Positions 57,856 through 64,000 of a DNA stretch of 64,000 nt are shown in pieces. Every line of letters begins with the position of its first letter. The first letter of the stretch is position 1. The notes beneath the pieces are model-generated. The model was not told the DNA's origin. It saw only the letters and a list, made by a program, of their open reading frames with translations, and searched no databases. This DNA comes from Auanema rhodensis (Eukaryota > Nematoda > Chromadorea > Rhabditida > Rhabditidae). Location of the stretch: positions 7,874,001-7,938,000 of the forward strand of contig OZ059897.1 of assembly GCA_964057225.1 (NCBI GenBank). The letters run 5' to 3'. Both the position numbers and the translations under genes were made by a program.

Positions 57856-58945
57856 TCATCTCTTTTTGCTTCAACACCTTTTGAATCTGGATAAAGTACA
57901 TTTCTGATATTTTCAAAGTGTGGACCCAATGACTTGTAGTTCGAACTTGATGTGCCAAGATATAACGAGAGCGTCAGCCCGCGTGGCCTAATGGATAAGG
58001 CGTCTGACTTCTAATCAGAAGATTGTCGGTTCGATCCCGGCCGTGGGCTTCATCTCTTTTTGCTTCAACACCTTTTGAATCTGGATAAAGTACATTTTTG
58101 ATATTTTCAAACTCGGGACCCAATGACTTGTAGTTCGAACTTGATGTGCCAAGATATAACGAGAGCGTCAGCCCGTGTGACCTAATGGATAAGGCGTCTG
58201 ACTTCTAATCAGAAGATTGTCGGTTCGATCCCGGCCGTGGGCTTCATCTCTTTTTGCTTCAACACCTTTTGAATCTGGATAAAGTACATTTCTGATATTT
58301 TCAAAGTGTGGACCCAATGACTTGTAGTTCGAACTTGATGTGCCAAGATATAACGAGAGCGTCAGCCCGCGTGGCCTAATGGATAAGGCGTCTGACTTCT
58401 AATCAGAAGATTGTCGGTTCGATCCCGGCCGTGGGCTTCATCTCTTTTTGCTTCAACACCTTTTGAATCTGGATAAAATACATTTCTGATATTTTCAAAG
58501 TGTGGACCCAATGACTTGTAGTTCGAACTTGATGTGCCAAGATATAACGAGAGCGTCAGCCCGCGTGGCCTAATGAATAAAGCGTCTGACTTCTAATCAG
58601 AAGATTGTCGGTTCGATCCCGGCCGTGGGCTTCATCTCTTTTTGCTTCAACACCTTTTGAATCTGGATAAAGTACATTTCTGATATTTTCAAAGTCGGGA
58701 CCCAATGACTTGTAGTTCGAACTTGATGTGCCAAGATATAAAGAGAGCGTCAGCCCGCGTGGCCTAATGGATAAGGCGTCTGACTTCTAATCAGAAGATT
58801 GTCGGTTCGATCCCGGCCGTGGGCTTCATCTCTTTTTGCTTCAACACCTTTTGAATCTGGATAAAGTACATTTCTGATATTTTCAAGTATGGACCCAATG
58901 ACTTGTAGTTCGAACTTGATGTGCCAAGATATAACGAGAGCGTCA

Positions 58946-59018
58946 GCCCGCGTGGCCTAATTTATAAGGCGTCTGACTTCTAATCAGAAGATTGTCGGTT
59001 CGATCCCGGCCGTATGCT
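58946..59018 (+). pseudogene. Degenerate tRNA-Arg(TCT) copy
   Basis: CCTAATTTATAAGG loses both conserved D-loop G residues, and the 3' acceptor strand reads CGTATGC instead of CGTGGGC, breaking two acceptor pairs. The anticodon arm is intact. It is the most damaged complete copy I found and lies just after the second 193-bp unit. Confidence 0.7.
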
Positions 59019-62000
59019 TCATCTCTTTTTTCTTCAACACCTTTTGAATCTGGATAAAGTACATTTTTGATATTTTCAAAGTCGGGACCCAATGACTTGT
59101 AGTTCGAACTTGATGTGCCAAGATATAACGAGAGCGTCAGCCCGTGTGACCTAATGGATGAGGCGTCTGACTTCTAATCAGAAGATTGTCGGTTCGATCC
59201 CGGCCGTGGGCTTCATCTCTTTTTGCTTCAACACCTTTTGAATCTGGATAAAGTACATTTCTGATATTTTCAAATTGTGGACCCAATGACTTGTAGTTCG
59301 AACTTGATGTGCCAAGATATTAGGAGAGCGTCAGCCCGCGTGGCCTAATGGATAAGGCGTCTGACTTCTAATCAGAAGATTGTCGGTTCGATCCCGGCCG
59401 TGGGCTTCATCTGTTTTTGCTTCAACACCTTTTGAATCTGGATAAAATACATTTCTGATATTTTCAAAGTGTGGACCCAATGACTTGTAGTTCGAACTTG
59501 ATGTGCCAAGATATAACGAGAGCGTCAGCCCGTGTGACCTAATGGATAAGGCGTCTGACTTCTAATCAGAAGATTGTCGGTTCGATCCCGGCCGTGGGCT
59601 TCATCTCTTTTTGCTTCAACACCTTTTGAATCTGGATAAAGTACATTTCTGATATTTTCAAAGTGTGGACCCAATGACTTGTAGTTCGAACTTGATGTGC
59701 CAAGATATAACGAGAGCGTCAGCCCGCGTGGCCTAATGGATAAGGCGTCTGACTTCTAATCAGAAGATTGTCGGTTCGATCCCGGCCGTGGGCTTCATCT
59801 CTTTTTGCTTCAACACCTTTTGAATCTGGATAAAGTACATTTCTGATATTTTCAAAGTGTGGACCCAATGACTTGTAGTTCGAACTTGATGTGCCAAGAT
59901 ATAAAGAGAGCGTCAGCCCGCGTGGCCTAATGGATAAGGCGTCTGACTTCTAATCAGAAGATTGTCGGTTCGATCCCGGCCGTGGGCTTCATCTCTTTTT
60001 TCTTCAACACCTTTTGAATCTGGATAAAGTACATTTTTGATATTTTCAAAGTCGGGACCCAATGACTTGTAGTTCGAACTTGATGTGCCAAGATATAACG
60101 AGAGCGTCAGCCCGTGTGACCTAATGGATGAGGCGTCTGACTTCTAATCAGAAGATTGTCGGTTCGATCCCGGCCGTGGGCTTCATCTCTTTTTGCTTCA
60201 ACACCTTTTGAATCTGGATAAAGTACATTTCTGATATTTTCAAAGTGTGGACCCAATGACTTGTAGTTCGAACTTGATGTGCCAAGATATAACGAGAGCG
60301 TCAGCCCGCGTGGCCTAATGGATAAATCGTCTGACTTCTAATCAGAAGATTGTCGGTTCGATCCCGGCCGTGGGCTTCATCTCTTTTTGCTTCAACACCT
60401 TTTGAATCTGGATAAAGTACATTTCTGATATTTTCAAAGTGTGGACCCAATGACTTGTAGTTCGAACTTGATGTGCCAAGATATAACGAGAGCGTCAGCC
60501 CGCGTGGCCTAATGGATAAGGCGTCTGACTTCTAATCAGAAGATTGTCGGTTCGATCCCGGCCGTGGGCTTCATCTCTTTTTGCTTCAACACCTTTTGAA
60601 TCTGGATAAAGTACATTTCTGATATTTTCAAAGTGTGGACCCAATGACTTGTAGTTCGAACTTGATGTGCCAAGATATAACGAGAGCGTCAGCCCGCGTG
60701 GCCTAATGGATAAGGCGTCTGACTTCTAATCAGAAGATTGTCGGTTCGATCCCGGCCGTGGGCTTCATCTCTTTTTTCTTCAACACCTTTTGAATCTGGA
60801 TAAAGTACATTTCTGATATTTTCAAAGTGTGGACCCAATGACTTGTAGTTCGAACTTGATGTGCCAAGATATAACGAGAGCGTCAGCCCGCGTGGCCTAA
60901 TGGATAAGGCGTCTGACTTCTAATCAGAAGATTGTCGGTTCGATCCCGGCCGTGGGCTTCATCTCTTTTTGCTTCAACACCTTTTGAATCTGGATAAAGT
61001 ACATTTCTGATATTTTCAAAGTGTGGACCCAATGACTTGTAGTTCGAACTTGATGTGCCAAGATATAACGAGAGCGTCAGCCCGCGTGGCCTAATGGATA
61101 AGGCGTCTGACTTCTAATCAGAAGATTGTCGGTTCGATCCCGGCCGTGGGCTTCATCTCTTTTTTCTTCAACACCTTTTGAATCTGGATAAAGTACATTT
61201 CTGATATTTTCAAAGTGTGGACCCAATGACTTGTAGTTCGAACTTGATGTGCCAAGATATAACGAGAGCGTCAGCCCGCGTGGCCTAATGGATAAGGCGT
61301 CTGACTTCTAATCAGAAGATTGTCGGTTCGATCCCGGCCGTGGGCTTCATCTCTTTTTGCTTCAACACCTTTTGAATCTGGATAAAGTACATTTCTGATA
61401 TTTTCAAATTGTGGACCCAATGACTTGTAGTTCGAACTTGATGTGCCAAGATATTAGGAGAGCGTCAGCCCGCGTGGCCTAATGGATAAGGCGTCTGACT
61501 TCTAATCAGAAGATTGTCGGTTCGATCCCGGCCGTGGGCTTCATCTCTTTTTGCTTCAACACCTTTTGAATCTGGATAAAGTACATTTTTGATATTTTCA
61601 AATTGTGGACCCAATGACTTGTAGTTCGAACTTGATGTGCCAAGATATAACGAGAGCGTCAGCCCGCGTGGCCTAATGGATAAGGCGTCTGACTTCTAAT
61701 CAGAAGATTGTCGGTTCGATCCCGGCCGTGGGCTTCATCTCTTTTTGCTTCAACACCTTTTGAATCTGGATAAAGTACATTTTTGATATTTTCAAAGTCG
61801 GGACCCAATGACTTGTAGTTCGAACTTGATGTGCCAAGATATAACGAGAGCGTCAGCCCGCGTGGCCTAATGGATAAGGCGTCTGACTTCTAATCAGAAG
61901 ATTGTCGGTTCGATCCCGGCCGTGGGCTTCATCTCTTTTTGCTTCAACACCTTTTGAATCTGGATAAAGTACATTTCTGATATTTTCAAAGTGTGGACCC

Positions 62001-63989
62001 AATGACTTGTAGTTCGAACTTGATGTGCCAAGATATAACGAGAGCGTCAGCCCGCGTGGCCTAATGGATAAGGCGTCTGACTTCTAATCAGAAGATTGTC
62101 GGTTCGATCCCGGCCGTGGGCTTCATCTCTTTTTTCTTCAACACCTTTTGAATCTGGATAAAGTACATTTCTGATATTTTCAAAGTGTGGACCCAATGAC
62201 TTGTAGTTCGAACTTGATGTGCCAAGATATAACGAGAGCGTCAGCCCGCGTGGCCTAATGGATAAGGCGTCTGACTTCTAATCAGAAGATTGTCGGTTCG
62301 ATCCCGGCCGTGGGCTTCATCTCTTTTTGCTTCAACACCTTTTGAATCTGGATAAAGTACATTTCTGATATTTTCAAATTGTGGACCCAATGACTTGTAG
62401 TTCGAACTTGATGTGCCAAGATATTAGGAGAGCGTCAGCCCGCGTGGCCTAATGGATAAGGCGTCTGACTTCTAATCAGAAGATTGTCGGTTCGATCCCG
62501 GCCGTGGGCTTCATCTCTTTTTGCTTCAACACCTTTTGAATCTGGATAAAGTACATTTTTGATATTTTCAAATTGTGGACCCAATGACTTGTAGTTCGAA
62601 CTTGATGTGCCAAGATATTAGGAGAGCGTCAGCCCGCGTGGCCTAATGGATAAGGCGTCTGACTTCTAATCAGAAGATTGTCGGTTCGATCCCGGCCGTG
62701 GGCTTCATCTCTTTTTGCTTCAACACCTTTTGAATCTGGATAAAGTACATTTTTGATATTTTCAAACTCGGGACCCAATGACTTGTAGTTCGAACTTGAT
62801 GTGCCAAGATATAAAGAGAGCGTCAGCCCGCGTGGCCTAATGGATAAGGCGTCTGACTTCTAATCAGAAGATTGTCGGTTCGATCCCGGCCGTGGGCTTC
62901 ATCTCTTTTTGCTTCAACACCTTTTGAATCTGGATAAAGTACATTTTTGATATTTTCAAAGTCGGGACCCAATGACTTGTAGTTCGAACTTGATGTGCCA
63001 AGATATAACGAGAGCGTCAGCCCGCGTGGCCTAATGGATAAGGCGTCTGACTTCTAATCAGAAGATTGTCGGTTCGATCCCGGCCGTGGGCTTCATCTCT
63101 TTTTGCTTCAACACCTTTTGAATCTGGATAAAGTACATTTCTGATATTTTCAAAGTGTGGACCCAATGACTTGTAGTTCGAACTTGATGTGCCAAGATAT
63201 AACGAGAGCGTCAGCCCGCGTGGCCTAATGGATAAGGCGTCTGACTTCTAATCAGAAGATTGTCGGTTCGATCCCGGCCGTGGGCTTCATCTCTTTTTTC
63301 TTCAACACCTTTTGAATCTGGATAAAGTACATTTCTGATATTTTCAAAGTGTGGACCCAATGACTTGTAGTTCGAACTTGATGTGCCAAGATATAACGAG
63401 AGCGTCAGCCCGCGTGGCCTAATGGATAAGGCGTCTGACTTCTAATCAGAAGATTGTCGGTTCGATCCCGGCCGTGGGCTTCATCTCTTTTTGCTTCAAC
63501 ACCTTTTGAATCTGGATAAAGTACATTTTTGATATTTTCAAACTCGGGACCCAATGACTTGTAGTTCGAACTTGATGTGCCAAGATATAACGAGAGCGTC
63601 AGCCCGCGTGGCCTAATGGATAAGGCGTCTGACTTCTAATCAGAAGATTGTCGGTTCGATCCCGGCCGTGGGCTTCATCTCTTTTTGCTTCAACACCTTT
63701 TGAATCTGGATAAAGTACATTTCTGATATTTTCAAAGTGTGGACCCAATGACTTGTAGTTCGAACTTGATGTGCCAAGATATAACGAGAGCGTCAGCCCG
63801 CGTGGCCTAATGGATAAGGCGTCTGACTTCTAATCAGAAGATTGTCGGTTCGATCCCGGCCGTGGGCTTCATCTCTTTTTGCTTCAACACCTTTTGAATC
63901 TGGATAAAGTACATTTTTGATATTTTCAAAGTCGGGACCCAATGACTTGTAGTTCGAACTTGATGTGCCAAGATATAACGAGAGCGTCA

Positions 63990-64000
63990 GCCCGCGTGGC
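63990..64000 (+). tRNA. tRNA-Arg(TCT), truncated by the window end
   Basis: The first 11 bases of another copy (GCCCGCGTGGC) at the expected phase. The array continues past the window. Confidence 0.9.

Larger units (their letters stand above)
53600..59700 (+). repeat. 24-unit higher-order duplication carrying a 193-bp unit
   Basis: The series AATGAATAAAGCG, TTTTCAAGTATGG (one A short), GATGAGGCG and CATCTGTTTTTGC recurs 4655 bp later: 53904 and 58559, about 54230 and 58885, 54503 and 59157. The offset is 23 x 194 + 193, so the shortened unit was copied with the block. The second copy of the short unit is followed by the degenerate tRNA at 58946. Confidence 0.85.
43954..64000 (+). repeat. Right tandem array: continuation of the tRNA-Arg(TCT) repeat after the retroelement
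   Basis: Same 194-bp unit and orientation as the left array. tRNA starts are 44010+194j for j=0 to 52, one base less for j=53 to 76, and two bases less for j=77 to 103. The last start, 63990, is cut by the window end. The two shifts come from two 193-bp units near 54230 and 58885. There are 103 complete tRNA copies and one partial. The array runs off the window, so its full size is unknown. Rare variants are shared with the left array, such as the CGGGG acceptor change at 28443, 44786 and 48472, so both sides are one array split by the retroelement. Confidence 0.97.

Overview
The window is eukaryotic and most likely from an animal. It carries split-promoter (A-box/B-box) tRNA genes with oligo-T terminators, and an LTR retroelement that encodes a membrane glycoprotein-like domain. 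A 45-bp AT-rich putative intron would suit a nematode-like small-intron genome, but the phylum cannot be fixed from this sequence.

Layout. (1) Positions 1-31884 are an uninterrupted head-to-tail array of a 194-bp unit. Each unit holds one 73-nt tRNA-Arg gene (anticodon TCT), a short tail, a T5-T6 Pol III terminator and a ~110-bp spacer. tRNA genes start at 119+194k for k=0 to 163. The 31622 bp from the first to the last start equal exactly 163 x 194, so there is no net length change. (2) Positions 31885-43953 are one 12.07-kb LTR retroelement of Ty3/gypsy type on the minus strand. It lies in the spacer of one unit and is flanked by a GGGACC duplication. Removing the element and one copy of the duplication restores a 194-bp unit exactly. 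Its two 364-bp LTRs read as identical, so the insertion is young. (3) Positions 43954-64000 resume the array. tRNA genes start at 44010+194j, shifted by -1 from j=53 and by -2 from j=77 because of two 193-bp units. The last copy, at 63990, is cut by the window end. In total I count 267 complete tRNA-Arg(TCT) copies plus one truncated copy, all on the plus strand.

The array has internal history. Blocks of 4, 5, 11, 19, 22 and 24 units are duplicated, recognisable by shared rare variants. The 22-unit duplication runs through the retroelement insertion site, so it came before the insertion. Variants fall in recurring sets: spacer alleles, an acceptor/D-stem double change in about 25 copies, and several damaged tRNA copies. 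The anticodon loop looked unchanged in every copy I read.

The retroelement is unusual. One 2901-residue open frame runs Gag, then a glycoprotein-like module (signal peptide, ten or so N-glycosylation sequons, furin-like sites, Thr-rich stretch, transmembrane helix, PPxY tail), then protease, reverse transcriptase, RNase H and integrase. The envelope-like module therefore sits between gag and pol, not after pol. The frame has no ATG until residue 334. In-phase splice-like sites flank the glycoprotein module. Head-to-head with the gag start there is a candidate antisense two-exon gene on the plus strand (42072-42605) with a good start context, a 45-bp intron and a downstream AATAAA. I recognise no homologue of its product.
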